Shown: one piece after another, positions 33,275 to 44,135 of the stretch
How the letters are laid out: every line of letters begins with the position of its first letter
How positions within the stretch are numbered: the stretch's first letter is position 1
NCBI GenBank assembly: GCA_023159155.1
Contig: JAJNNX010000020.1
Location: 765,571-829,570 of the forward strand
Source of the DNA: Ustulina deusta
Lineage: Eukaryota > Ascomycota > Sordariomycetes > Xylariales > Xylariaceae
Length of the DNA stretch: 64,000 nt
Reading direction: 5' to 3'
The notes under the pieces: generated by a model
Told to the model about the DNA's origin: nothing
The model's database searches: none
Seen by the model: only the letters and a program-made list of their open reading frames with translations
Program-made: the position numbers and the translations under genes

Positions 33275-35343
33275 GGCTTGTTTGTAGAGTACTTGAGACC
33301 GAGCGCTTTTCGGGTAAATAGATACGAGACAAGACACAATAACTCCAGATGGAGATGGGTGAGAGAAGTCAACGCGAAACTGCGCCCAATAGTTCTGGGT
33401 TGGATTCCAACAATCACGCTGACGAAATCGAGTTAACAACCTGTCATCAATAATTCCCAGCCTTGGCAAACCCCAAGAATCCTAGATGGACCCGCTTATT
33501 GTGACTGTGGCGCATAGCTGTCTATCCGGGGTTGAGCCGGCCACACTACCTAAGTAAGTACCTTAGGTAGGTACCAAGCTAAGGGAGGGGTGATAGGTAT
33601 CTCAATTTTTCGGTAGAAATGCATACCTGCCTTTGGTAGGAAATACCTACCTAGGTACCTACTGCCGGAAGTATTGCATGATAATTGCCTGTGCAAGCCA
33701 TAACCATACCTAAGTCAACCCATATAATAAGCCCAACGATAGGTACCACCCTATAGTTCCATGTGCACGAGCCACATGCTCTTATGCCATGCGACCGGTA
33801 TATAGTAGGTTTAGGTAACTACTAGGTAGGTAGGCAAGCTACCTATTTTAGCCACAACAAGCCAGAAGTACGGGAACACGGGAGTACCTGCAGGCCTACC
33901 TCGAACAGGCCACGGGTCGTTGACAGTTAGTAGGTACCTAGGTACAGGTAACATTAGCATGAAATATATACCGAGCACCAGATAAACGCCCGAGTTGCTG
34001 CCACCTTCCAGGACCAGGCAATCTTTCTCCATTTTACTGACCCCATTATCTACCTATTTAATTTCGAGACGAAACGCCTGCCGAATCCCCGGGCCATCGG
34101 TTTCGGCGACCTGGTCATGGTGTTTCCCCCCCCCAATTTCCAATTTCCTGGAGGCTGTCGACAACCGATAGTCTCGTCTCAGTTGCCGCCCATGCCTTAC
34201 TACGTTCGCTGTTTAATCTAGCAGTATTGCCTGAAATCTTACAACACACTTGTTGATGACATAACATGACAATAATAGTAATCACACAAATCAAGGCACA
34301 GTCTAAACAATGACAGCGCATACCTGCTGTACGCAGAGTATACACTGCCTTCCACCTACCTACAATAATACCTACCTACACATTCATGCACGCACGCATA
34401 CCCGCTGGATCCTAGTTGCTGTTGTTTTGCTTTGACGCGAGATCCCACTTATTATTAGACACTGCAGGCGACACGAATGGGAACAAACAACCTCTCCAGC
34501 ACAGCTTCGAGGCCCAACGCGCTGCATGATCCAGCGTCACAGATAAACACGGCAGTTATTCGTCCGACATGGGTGATGGATGAACTTGGTCACTCGACGC
34601 TGCAGTGGGTAAGCCAAATCGTCACCAACGTCTCTGCGTTGACGAGCCCGGTGGGTGTCTGCACCACACTCGACACTCCTCTCTATGTAGGTCCTGTTTT
34701 CCAGGCACGCATCTCGTCCACTCGACACGGCGGCTTCGGGGATGACGAGAGACATGCTCCTACGCGGTTCATGACGGGTAGGCCCCAGATGCGACGCGCG
34801 ACGGCCAATCTCTGCGACCCACGAGACACACCCTTCCGTTGCGTTGTGGCGAGATGACCACAGAAAACACTGCAAACGGGCCAAGGTGGGCGACTCAGCC
34901 CTCCTAGAGGAAACACAACCAAGGCATTCTAAGACATTGGACTGGCCAAGAGCGCATCCGTCGTCTTACAAGTGGTGGGGTCCTGCACTCTGTGGTGTGC
35001 CGCCAGCCATCGCCTCTTTCGTAGCACCCCGGTTCGTAAGCGCCGGCTGACCCACGCCTCGAGCTGCGCAGCCTATCACGGCTTCGCGCCGATGCATCCA
35101 AACCGTTAACGCTCCTCATCCCAATGGTGAGGCCCAAGGAAGGCCATTTGCCCGCTCAGCTGCGTCGAGCCTAATAGAAGAAGATGTGCGCTACCAAACG
35201 TAACTTGTGAGGACTTTCTGTAAATCTGCTTTAATCCCCCGGAATCGCCATGGTCTTCCCGCTCGTTCGTAATCTCTCCTTCCATCTCTAACCAACCGCT
35301 GGCCGTCCTTTCTTTCCCCTTGGCTCGACATGCAGCTACCATC
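33275..35343. other. Divergent intergenic region with TACCTAGGTA palindromes
   Basis: Two kilobases between SEC62 (-) and the Ser-rich gene (+). 33540-34000 and 34340-34380 are dense in TACCTAGGTA/GGTAGGTACC variants, as in 7.2-8.0 kb. 34480-35140 is GC-rich with overlapping open frames on both strands and no recognisable protein. Confidence 0.5.
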
Positions 35344-36777
35344 ATGAAAGCACTCTGTGGGATATTTAGTTTCTGGTCCCATTGCATTTCTCAGTGTTGC
35401 GAGGCCGTGGCTTCTCCCCTCGACGAGAAGTCTCGTAGCCAGGATAGTTTTAATACTTCGTTCTCTATTGTTTACGACGAACCCTCATTCATGCCGCAGC
35501 CTAGTCTGGCGCCATTAGGAAATACTTCAGAAGTATTCAGTGAGGGGCGGGTCCCGAGGAAGAGGCGAGCATCTGGATGGAGCGGTTTCTCTGTGGGAAA
35601 ACGATTGTTGCCATCTAATACCTCGTTACCGCGCAGGCCGCAAATATCGGGACCATCCAACTTTCGCCATGTCTATTCAGAATCATTTCAGTTCCCGGCC
35701 GGTTCATCATCGCAATCCAAACTTCGGCCAACATCTTTCCGTCCACTTGAACTCAACCTCAACTCGTCTGACACGCAACTCTCGCCCATCCTTCCCCATC
35801 TCAATTATCCCAGCCCGCCTGTCACGCCACCACCGCGGGCTCATACTCTCTCAAGTCCCAGCGACTCAGATAGCCCCGCGATGTCACACCAGCGAAGCCA
35901 CTCGTCAATGTCGTTTAGTATACCCCGTCGGCCGGTGAACGGAGGGTCTGTGTTCGAGTCACCTCGTTCACATACGAGCACGCCGCAGCGACTTCAACCT
36001 GTGAGAACAAGAGGCTACGCATCTCCATCGCCGCCGTCGCCGATTGTAGAAGACTTGGTCGAAAGAGTTGCCAACGCCATGCTGGAGCGAGACAGGCTAC
36101 AAGAGCAAATCGACGACATTGTTGAGAAGCAGAGTATCTTTTCCAGTAGCAGGCCTTCTACTGCTCATGGACAGCCAGGTTTGTGGCCTGGCTATGACGA
36201 AAAGTCACTTCAGCAGAATGACCTAACTGTTATGGCAGAAATGGAGCCCATGCCGGAGATACCAGCCATGCCTCCTAATGCTCCATCGTTTAGCGAGCGA
36301 CTCAGCTCAGACCACGTACAAAGCACATCAACCAAGCCGTCAACTCGCACACGATACCAGGCTAACTCGTCACGGAAGATGGAAGGACGAGTTCCGCCAC
36401 CCCCGTTACCACTTCGATTACGCCCTCCTTTGCGTAAGAAGAAATCATTTTCCAGAGTCTCAAGTTGGTTGTTCCCCGCCGGCGCGGAGCACAAGAAAGA
36501 AATCAGCCTTGATTCTCTTACGAATGTCCCTAGGCCCGTAGGAGGCGGTGGGGGCTTCTACCAAGTTGCACGTCCAGGACCAACCCGTCGTTCCAGCTTT
36601 GACAGCGCGAGCACCGTTTCCGACTGGACTGTTGAAGAGCAAACTATACCCACAAGCCTATCACCAAGCAGCGTTACAACCCCAAGGACTATGGCTGGTC
36701 CGTCGATGGGGTCACCATTTGGCTTGCGAGAGCCCATACAATTTCGGCAACGCAAAAGCGTGGGTGTTGCCTTTTAA
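35344..36777 (+). CDS. Ser/Pro-rich disordered protein of unknown function
   Basis: One exon, 477 residues from ATG 35344 (MKALCGIFSFWSHCISQCCEA). The N-terminus has four closely spaced cysteines in a hydrophobic stretch and could be lipid-modified or membrane-associated; this is inference. The remainder is mostly disordered, rich in Ser, Pro and Arg (for example SHQRSHSSMSFSIPRRP), with one predicted helix or short coiled coil at VEDLVERVANAMLERDRLQEQIDDIVEKQ near residue 240. Such proteins are widely conserved within Pezizomycotina without assigned function. Many RRxS and SP sites suggest phosphorylation. A longer frame upstream has no ATG. Confidence 0.75.
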   Translation: MKALCGIFSFWSHCISQCCEAVASPLDEKSRSQDSFNTSFSIVYDEPSFMPQPSLAPLGNTSEVFSEGRVPRKRRASGWSGFSVGKRLLPSNTSLPRRPQISGPSNFRHVYSESFQFPAGSSSQSKLRPTSFRPLELNLNSSDTQLSPILPHLNYPSPPVTPPPRAHTLSSPSDSDSPAMSHQRSHSSMSFSIPRRPVNGGSVFESPRSHTSTPQRLQPVRTRGYASPSPPSPIVEDLVERVANAMLERDRLQEQIDDIVEKQSIFSSSRPSTAHGQPGLWPGYDEKSLQQNDLTVMAEMEPMPEIPAMPPNAPSFSERLSSDHVQSTSTKPSTRTRYQANSSRKMEGRVPPPPLPLRLRPPLRKKKSFSRVSSWLFPAGAEHKKEISLDSLTNVPRPVGGGGGFYQVARPGPTRRSSFDSASTVSDWTVEEQTIPTSLSPSSVTTPRTMAGPSMGSPFGLREPIQFRQRKSVGVAF

Positions 36778-37344
36778 TCCGAATCTGTAGCATAGAATTT
36801 CATTATCGTTTGGTACGGGATGCCAATGTATTTAATCTTCCCACTCGCCAAACAGCGACCAGCAATGATTGGAGTTGAAAGATACTAGGCTCTGGCATGA
36901 AGTCTAGATAGAGGGATGGTTTTATTGTTTTCCTGATACCATGGTCCAGGTTTTGACGACGAGCTCGTCCGCTTAGGCAGGCTGGGCCCAAAAGATGGAG
37001 GAGATAATCGGAATGGCGAAACGAATTTAACGTTTAATAAAAATCATTTATAGTCCTCAACTACCGTCTTCATTTGATGTATTACTGATGTACAAATACC
37101 TACTAACTAATGGCCTACGCATAAAGTAGGTACTTATGTCCAACATTGTGAACAGGATGAGCTACTCCTATGGGCATAAAGACAAGGGGCGTTGACGGAC
37201 CGATGCCGGCCGGCAAGATAACTGAGTCCCAAGTCAGACGACGCGGTGGCACGCCCTCATTTCCCCGTCACGCCACGACTTGTGTCAGGTTCGTCACCAT
37301 CACATTGTGCAGAAAATGGAGGAAATTCCCTCGTTCTTAACTCT
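36778..37344. other. Intergenic
   Basis: Between two + strand genes; includes TACCTA motifs at 37095-37135. No gene seen. Confidence 0.5.
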
Positions 37345-38925
37345 ATGATGGCTTTCTCGGAGTTAAAAGACCGACTCACTTCTTTAGTGAGCCGGAAGCA
37401 ATTCAACTACAGCGCTCTCCCTGAAAACGCCAGCCGGGAGGAGACCCTCAGACGGGCTGCGACATGGACTGGCCGACACAAATCAGTCATCCGGCTCACC
37501 GGGGTTGCACTCCTCTTGGCAATCATTGGTATTTTCGGGGTAAACTCCACGTGCGTCTAGAACTGTCGTCGTCTGTTCATCGACCATACTAACACCGGCA
37601 TCAGACGACCGAGCAAGAGACAATCCTGCGACTATGTGAAGTCGGGGTTTCAATGTGAGCCCGCGATCTCCCACTCTTGGGGCCAGTACTCGCCTTTTTT
37701 CTCAGTGCCATCTGACATCCCGAGCGACATCCCAAAGGGGTGCGAGGTGACTTTTGCGCAAGTGCTATCGCGTCATGGGGCTCGTGATCCCACGCCGGGC
37801 AAGAGCTTAGCGTACGCGCGTCTCTTCGATCGCATACATGGCAACGTGACGGACTACGGGGCACACTACGCCTTCATTAAAGATTACAAGTACACGCTTG
37901 GCGCTGATGAGCTTACGGTATTTGGTCAGCAACAGCTAGTCAATTCTGGTATCAACTTCTACCAACGGTATGAGAAGCTGGCAAGGAATGTCTCGCCTTT
38001 TGTCAGAAGTGCCGGCCAAAAACGCGTGGTTGACTCGGCGGTGAACTGGACCCAAGGCTTTCATCAGGCGCGCTTGGCGGACAAGAAGGCCAAATTCCCT
38101 GATGCTTACCCTTACGAGCCGGTCGTGCTCCCCGAAGTGGAAGGGTTCAATAATACGCTTAGCCCGATGACTTGCACCGCTTTCAAAGAGGGTCCAGATA
38201 CTGGGGACGAAGCCCAAGCGATCTGGGTGAACACGTTCGTGCCACCGATCGCAGAGCGGGTCAACAAGAACCTCGCTAGAGCGAACTTGTCCAATTCCGA
38301 TATCATTCACTTGATGGATGTATGCCCTTTTGAGACGGTCGCCAATACCGACGGCCATCTTTCTCCATTCTGCAATCTGTTCAACGAAGATGAGTGGGAT
38401 AGTTTCGACTACTACCAGTCGTTAGGCAAGTGGTACGGCTATACCAACGGCAGTCCATTGGGTCCGACGCAAGGGGTTGGCTTTGTCAATGAGTTGATTG
38501 CCAGACTCACGGGCCAGCCGGTAGCCGACGCCACGAGCACGAATACCACGCTGGACAGCTCCCGGAAGACCTTCCCTCTCGACAGCGTACTTTACGCAGA
38601 CTTCAGCCACGACAACGACATGTCTGGTATGTTTGGTGCGCTGGGTCTGTACAATACCACGGAACCCCTCTCGAATACGACGAAGGCTAGTCCGAGGGCG
38701 AGCAAGGGCTACGGGGCCAGCTGGGCTGTGCCCTTCGCGGCGAGGATGTATGTGGAGAAGATGCAGTGCAGTGGCATCGAAGAGGAGTTCGTGCGGGTGC
38801 TTGTCAACGATAGAGTGATCCCGCTGCAGAATTGCGACGTCGATGCACTAGGCCGCTGCACGCTGAGCAAGTATGTGGACAGCCTAAGCTTTGCTAGACA
38901 AGGGGGGCACTGGGACCTGTGCTAG
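37345..38925 (+). CDS. Histidine acid phosphatase (phytase-like) with N-terminal membrane anchor
   Basis: Two exons, 37345-37550 and 37605-38925, with donor GTGCGT and acceptor ATCAG; 508 residues. The catalytic RHGARDP motif is near residue 124 ([16 protein letters not shown]) and the proton-donor HD motif near 401 ([18 protein letters not shown]), so both active-site parts are intact. Cysteine positions and many N-x-T/S sites fit the fungal phytase/acid phosphatase family, which releases phosphate from phytate and other monoesters. Instead of a cleavable signal the protein has about 48 cytosolic residues ([20 protein letters not shown]...) and then one hydrophobic segment ([13 protein letters not shown], about 51-65), which suggests a type II membrane anchor with a lumenal or extracellular catalytic domain. 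A KR site (RPSKRQSC) just after the helix could allow proteolytic release. Confidence 0.9.
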
Positions 38926-40013
38926 GAATAAATCAATGACGTTGGGTAGAATGCGTCCCAGCGTTCCAGGGAGGGCACAGATTACTGCATAGACACCTCG
39001 TATTGAGGTTTAGAGTCGACAACCCAATCATGTTCTCGATTAAGAAGGTGGACGAGGGATAGAGGAAGACAGCAAGAGTTGTCACAGCAGATCACAGACT
39101 CGATAGATAGAACACTCCAGGGTAGCCGTTGATCATCAGACACACACGGCCGTGGCGAATCGGAGGGGGAAAGAATCTAGAGTAGAACTATTCTCTGAAA
39201 GGTTACAGTTGCAGCCAGCTCTCAGCTCCCATTCCACACGCACGGATTCCCCTCCCTCCCCCTCTTTCCCCCTACATGATGCATACCACTTGAAGATCAT
39301 GACATATCCAAGGGAACGGGTGATCTGGCGCTCGTATGTGCGAAACGGCCTTGCACGACCTCTCGCGGCCGGATATATGGAGAAAGAAAATAGAGTCACA
39401 AGGCAGATTTTACGTCCGACTTGGCCGCCGGTGGTGAGACATGCAGAGGGCTGATTCAATGCAGAGTGGCTTCGGTGGCGCTGATAGGCTGACGGAGTGA
39501 GACATTTGCATTCATCGTCACCATCTTTACCTACTAGTACTTGTGTGTGCACTACTACTCCTTTTAGCCTGAGCCAGTGGGCAGGTTCAGTGGGTGTAAG
39601 GCTTGTACTGTGTTTAGCTGGTAGGCTTACACTACAGACCCCTCCATCTCCAATACAACATCGTTTCCACTTTGAGACCGATTTCTTCAGCCAAGCCCGA
39701 GGCGAACCCTGAGCCGGCCCCATTTTTCATAAGTTCCTTTGCATTATTCTAAACAGAGTAATAAACGGAAACTGCCATTGAAGCCAGCTAGTATTTCCCA
39801 ATTAAGCGTTTTTATTGCTTGCGACCAACTTCCTAGGTGAGGAAGTCGGCCGGCCTTCAGGCAATGGGTCACTCAGTGAGTGAGTGAGTGACCTTTGGTT
39901 CAAACAAATCCGGTCTTCCTTCTGATTCTGCCTTTCCAGAGTCCATCAGCTCCGACCAACACCACTACACTGACGCCGTCTGCCAGTTGGGGTAGAGTTT
40001 CAACTCCACAGAC
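38926..40013. other. Intergenic
   Basis: Contains a 195-codon open frame on the minus strand (39136-39723) lacking any domain and overlapped by frames on +, judged chance. A (GAGT)n repeat lies near 39872-39890. Otherwise promoter and UTR sequence for the next gene. Confidence 0.5.
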
Positions 40014-41978
40014 ATGGCCGAAGATTCACGCAACGGAAGCACCGTTCTTCCCGAGCCTGGAAAGCGTAACGTCCTTGTTACTAGCGCGCTGCCCTACGTG
40101 AACAACATACCCCATCTTGGCAACATCATCGGGTCAGTGCCCTCGGGGGATGTCTTTGCTAGGTATTGCAGAGGGCGCGGTATCAATACTCTCTACGTTG
40201 GTGGTATATTGTTATTGTTATTATTATTGATATTATTATTATTGTTGTTGTTGTAGTTGTTGTTGTTGTGTAGCCCCTATCTGTGACTTTTCTGGCCAGG
40301 ATGTAGCGTCGATGACAGAAGAAGAGGATGACTCGCGGATACGCATTCAGGGACGGATGAATATGGGACGACCACCGAAGCAAGGGCTCTCGCAGAGGGG
40401 TGCACACCAAAAGAGCTCTGCGATAAATACCGTGTTATCCATGCCGACGTATACAAGTGGTTCAACATCAGCTTCGACATCTTTGGTCGGACCACGACTG
40501 AACTATAGACGGAGATCACCCAAGACATCTTTCTCAGATTGAACAGGAACGGGCTTTTGAAGGAGCGTCAAACAACTCAATTATACTGTGAGGCGCACCA
40601 ATCGTTCCTTGCAGATCGCTTCGTCGAAGGCGAGTGCCCGGCCTGTGCTTATCCGGATGCCCGTGGCGACCAATGCGACCTGTGTGGTCGTCTTCTGGAC
40701 ACTCTCCAGCTCAAGAACCCTCGATGTAAGGTCGACGGTTCCGTACCTGTTACCAAAGAGACGAACCACATCTTTATCGAACTGGACAAGCTGCAACCGG
40801 AAGTCGAAGCCTTCTTCCGGGAATCTAACGCAGTTGGCGAGTGGTCTAATAACGGCAAGGCCATCACCTCGGCTTGGCTGAAGGAAGGCTTGGAACCACG
40901 CAGTATCACGAGGGACATGAAATGGGGAACCAAAGTCCCCCTGCCGGGCTACGAGGACAAGGTCATTTATCCGTGGTTCGATGCCTGCATTGGCTATGAT
41001 TTCCATCACGGCATGCTATACTAACCAGTGGGAGAAGTGGTGGCGTAATCCCAACGACGTTCAACTCTTTCAGTTTATCGGAAAGGATAATGTTGTTTTT
41101 CACTCTATTATTTTCCCAGCTACCCGAATCGGCACTAAAGAATCTTGGACGAAGCTTCACCACCTCTCTACGACGGAATATCTCACATATGAAGGTGGCA
41201 AGTTTTCCAAGTCCCGAAGCATTGGCGTGTTTGGAGATTCGGCCCAGAAGACCGGGTCGCTTCTGATGTCTGGCGATTCTTTCTAGTCTCCCACCGCCCG
41301 GAAAGTAGTGATACCGAGTTTACTTGGGACTCATTCATCAGTGATAATAATAATCTACTGCTTAAGAACCTTGGCAACTTCGTCAGCCGCGTTCTAAAGT
41401 TCGTCAATTCTCGGAACTACGACAGCATCATGCCAGACTGGGCCGAGTATCACGAGGACTCCTTCGGCGCCTTCAAAGGCGATATCGCCAAGCTTCTCAC
41501 GCGATATATTCAGGAGCTCGACGCTGTTAATTTGCGCTCCGGCTTGTCCACCGTCCTCGCCATTTCCCAACAGGGTAACGGCCTCCTCCAGTCGAACAAG
41601 CTGGACGGCAACCTTTTCAACAACGAGCCTTCCAAGTGCGCGGCTGTTATTGGTATTGCCGTCAATCTCGTGCACCTCCTTGCCTCCCTTCTTGCTCCGT
41701 ATATGCCCGACACGGCAAACTCTATCAATAAGCAGCTCTGCGCGGACCCACTACCAATCCCGGATTGCTGGAGCGCGGATTCCATCAAGCGCGGTCATAA
41801 AATTGGCAAAGCAGAGCACTTGTTCCGGCCTATCAAGCAGGAGAAGGCGCAGGAATGGCGCAAGGCTTTCGGAGCCGACGAGGCTAAGAAGGCCAAGGAA
41901 GAGGAAGCTGCTTTAAAAGCAAAGAGGAAGGCAGCGCTGAGAGCCGCAAAGGCGGCGAAGGCTGATTCCAGTAGGTGA
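40014..41978 (+). pseudogene. Methionyl-tRNA synthetase, cytosolic type, disrupted
   Basis: Homology runs almost full length. Exon 1 (40014-40203) has [15 protein letters not shown], the HIGH-type ATP-binding motif. An intron 40204-40350 filled with a TTATTG/TTATTA microsatellite follows, then exon 2 from 40351 ([17 protein letters not shown]) through the Zn knuckle (CPAC...CDLC) and the KFSKS motif ([14 protein letters not shown]) to an anticodon-binding domain and a Lys/Ala-rich tail ending at 41978. Three lesions interrupt it: an in-frame TAG at 40506-40508 (in RTTTEL-TEITQ, where relatives have Gln), one extra base near 40998 (after FDACIGY) and one missing base near 41253 (after AQKTG). 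Unusual residues at conserved sites (VPSGDVF, IYPWFDA, SRSIG) fit relaxed selection. The likely explanation is a duplicate copy decaying; sequencing error is the alternative, because the enzyme is essential. Confidence 0.8.
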
Positions 41979-43177
41979 AGAGCCGTTACAGTCATGAAGG
42001 ACAGTCGTGTAGGGTCTGTTACGTAGTCAAAAGTCTGCGGTCTTCCGTCCCGCCCGTACTACTTGAACTTGCATTATGGCCCCAATCCTCCGGCTTCTTG
42101 CCAACTTCACGTCCACAATATATCAACATGCATAGAGCCGGACCAGCTCAGCCATCTTCTAAGGCAAATGAGAGGGCATTGTGAAGAGATGTATATGTGG
42201 ATGGTTTAATTGAAGGGAATGTGGTTGAGGGCAAAGCTAGTACACAAATGATTGATAGGACCTAGCTAGACAAACCAAATCATCGAAGCGTAACCTCCCT
42301 CTATAATAAAACCCCTAATCTTCTCTGAGCATGAAACCTAACACACAATCATAGTATTCCATCAACGTCTTCATCCCGATTCGCTCCGGCTTTAACCATC
42401 GGTGCTCACTCCAACTCGGTGGACCGGGAATACACATGTAGGGACTAACCCATCGTAAGTTTATATATAGGAAATCAGCTCGGGGCGGGTGACCTACTTT
42501 AGCGCGCAGTGAGGCTGCCGCCGCACTCAGGGCATCTGGCCGAGTTGGGCTCGCCCTGCCAGTTGCAGTCGTTGCAGACCAAATAGCGCTAGGTAGTCTA
42601 CAGGTTGCTAAAACTCGGCGGCGGCCATAATGATGAGGAATTGACAGGTACCTAATTCTAGTAGAAAAAGAAGTGGATCGAGTTATGCAAAGGAGCCAGG
42701 TTGCTTTATAGACGGGCCTCGGGCAAGTCGCCAGTAGAGTTCAAGACCGAAAAAGAAATGAAAGGAGGAAATAGTGTTGCATGTGGGTACCATTTATAAA
42801 AAAGAAATATGCAGTTGGTTCAACTTAAGCTATAGTATTCCAAGCATACAAATGTTGAAGTGTTGGTATGGAAGCCTCTAAGACTGGACTCGGGAGGTTA
42901 TGGCATCCGAAAATGGAGTCCCTCATACCGCGTTCAGCCCACTATGTGGAGACATTTACGTGACCAATATAAGTCATATTTATCGAAAAAAAAAACCCTA
43001 TTAACTATACGGAATCTCTTTAAGCTGGAGAAACATGAGTATAATTCGAGCTGTTGCTATTAATAGAAGTAGACGACTGTGGCGTGAGGTGCGGCGGGGA
43101 AAACGGATAGTACTTGGTACCTGGCGCTTGATTTCATCGGAAACAGCGACTTATGGACAGCCCAAAAGAAAAAGAAC
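41979..43177. other. Gene-poor region after the MetRS relic
   Basis: AT content rises here. Apart from the zinc-ribbon fragment at 42499-42588 nothing coding is recognised. Poly-A runs lie near 42990. Confidence 0.5.
42499..42588 (-). pseudogene. Zinc-ribbon-like coding fragment
   Basis: Minus-strand frame reads RYLVCNDCNWQGEPNSARCP, then ECGG and a short end to a TAA stop. The CxxC...CxxC pairs are those of a small zinc ribbon or the end of a RING/CHY-type protein. No start or convincing upstream exon is found within several hundred bases, although an acceptor-like CTACCTAG precedes it. It may be a relic or the last exon of an unrecognised small gene. Confidence 0.3.
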
Positions 43178-43327
43178 TGGTCAGTATGAGGGTCGAACTC
43201 ATGGCCTTCGCATTACTATATACAGTGAAATTCTGTATTAGTACCTGTGAATAGTCAGTCATGGTGAAGCTTAGAAGGTTTGGACTAGAAGTGCATACGA
43301 CGCTCTAACCAACTGAGCTAACCAACC
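43178..43327 (-). tRNA. tRNA-Ile(AAU), copy 1, with two introns
   Basis: Mature parts fold into a full cloverleaf: acceptor GGTTGGT/ACTGACC, D-stem GCTC/GAGC, anticodon stem TCGTA/TGCGA with loop CTAATAA (anticodon AAT), T-arm ATGAG/CTCAT. A-box TAGCTCAGTTGG is perfect and a CTTTTTC Pol III terminator follows. A 22-nt intron sits at the usual 37/38 position and its hairpin ATACAG/CTGTAT pairs with the anticodon. In addition a 54-nt insertion lies within the 5' strand of the anticodon stem (between positions 28 and 29, ambiguous by 3 nt because GTA is repeated). It begins GTATGC, ends CACAG, and has CTGAC 9 nt before its end. Without removing it the anticodon stem cannot form. Confidence 0.85.
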
Positions 43328-44135
43328 GTTGGGATGTGACTCAGCTGTTTTATTTGCCCTGAGATACGATCATTTGCGCACAGGCAGAGAAAAGGGGGGG
43401 GGAGCCATGGAGTGCGGGGTTAACGTTAGATAGAAAGAGGGGCAAGAGGGGCGTCACGGTGCATCTGCAAAATGTCAACTGTTGGCCCCAAGATCGATCA
43501 AAATTCACTCTCTATTCTTGGTTGCAAGTTCGCAATCAATGTATCACAAGGTGACAGCGACCGGCATGGGAGATATTAATCTTCAATAAGTCCATCCCTA
43601 GTACAACGACTGCTATGCTGCGAGCTGTGCAGTCATGTCTACTGTCTCTAAACCGGTCTTTGTTTTCTCGATTTGCCTCCAGCTGTACCTGACCTCGAAG
43701 AGTCACATGTATTTAACATTGTGAAAAACGAGTCCGTACATTGAAAGCTATCTGCAGTGGCTGTTCTGGCCAACAAGCAATCCGTAATGGTGCAGCTGGC
43801 TAAATGATCAAGGCAATTCATTTGTAGGTACAGTCAAGAATGTTTCCTCTCGGGGTATAATTTAATGATGAGTCGCTAAGAATAAGCTAGTTCTATCCAT
43901 GTTTTAGACACCCACAATGAAGCATGTTCAAGACTACTAATGCAACTAATGATTGATATATTAATACTAAACAGAAATAGCTAAGTACCATGGTATAAGG
44001 TTGCATAGCATACAACATTTGTATTTATTTTCTACTGTTTAAAAATGTAAACTTCCTAACATAGCTAAAAAAAAAAAAAAAAAAAAAATTACAAGATATA
44101 GAAATCTAGAAAAAAAAACAGGAAAAAAAGAATTA
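43328..44135. other. Spacer between the two tRNA-Ile genes
   Basis: AT-leaning non-coding DNA with a 24-A run near 44066-44090. No gene seen. Confidence 0.5.

Noticed and set aside
32649..33436. Long open frames on both strands over the SEC62 N-terminus
   Set aside because: They arise from the GC-rich GGP and Gln/Met repeats; only the SEC62 frame continues into the conserved domain.
39136..39723. 195-codon minus-strand open frame between the phosphatase and MetRS genes
   Set aside because: Low-complexity, overlapped by frames on the other strand, no domain and no clear promoter or intron context.
43178..43327. Reading tRNA-Ile copy 1 as a tRNA with one long intron
   Set aside because: A single intron at 37/38 would put G at position 33 and give different, meaningless anticodons in the two copies (CAC and TCT), although the bodies are the same. 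Two introns restore U33, anticodon AAU and all pairings in both.
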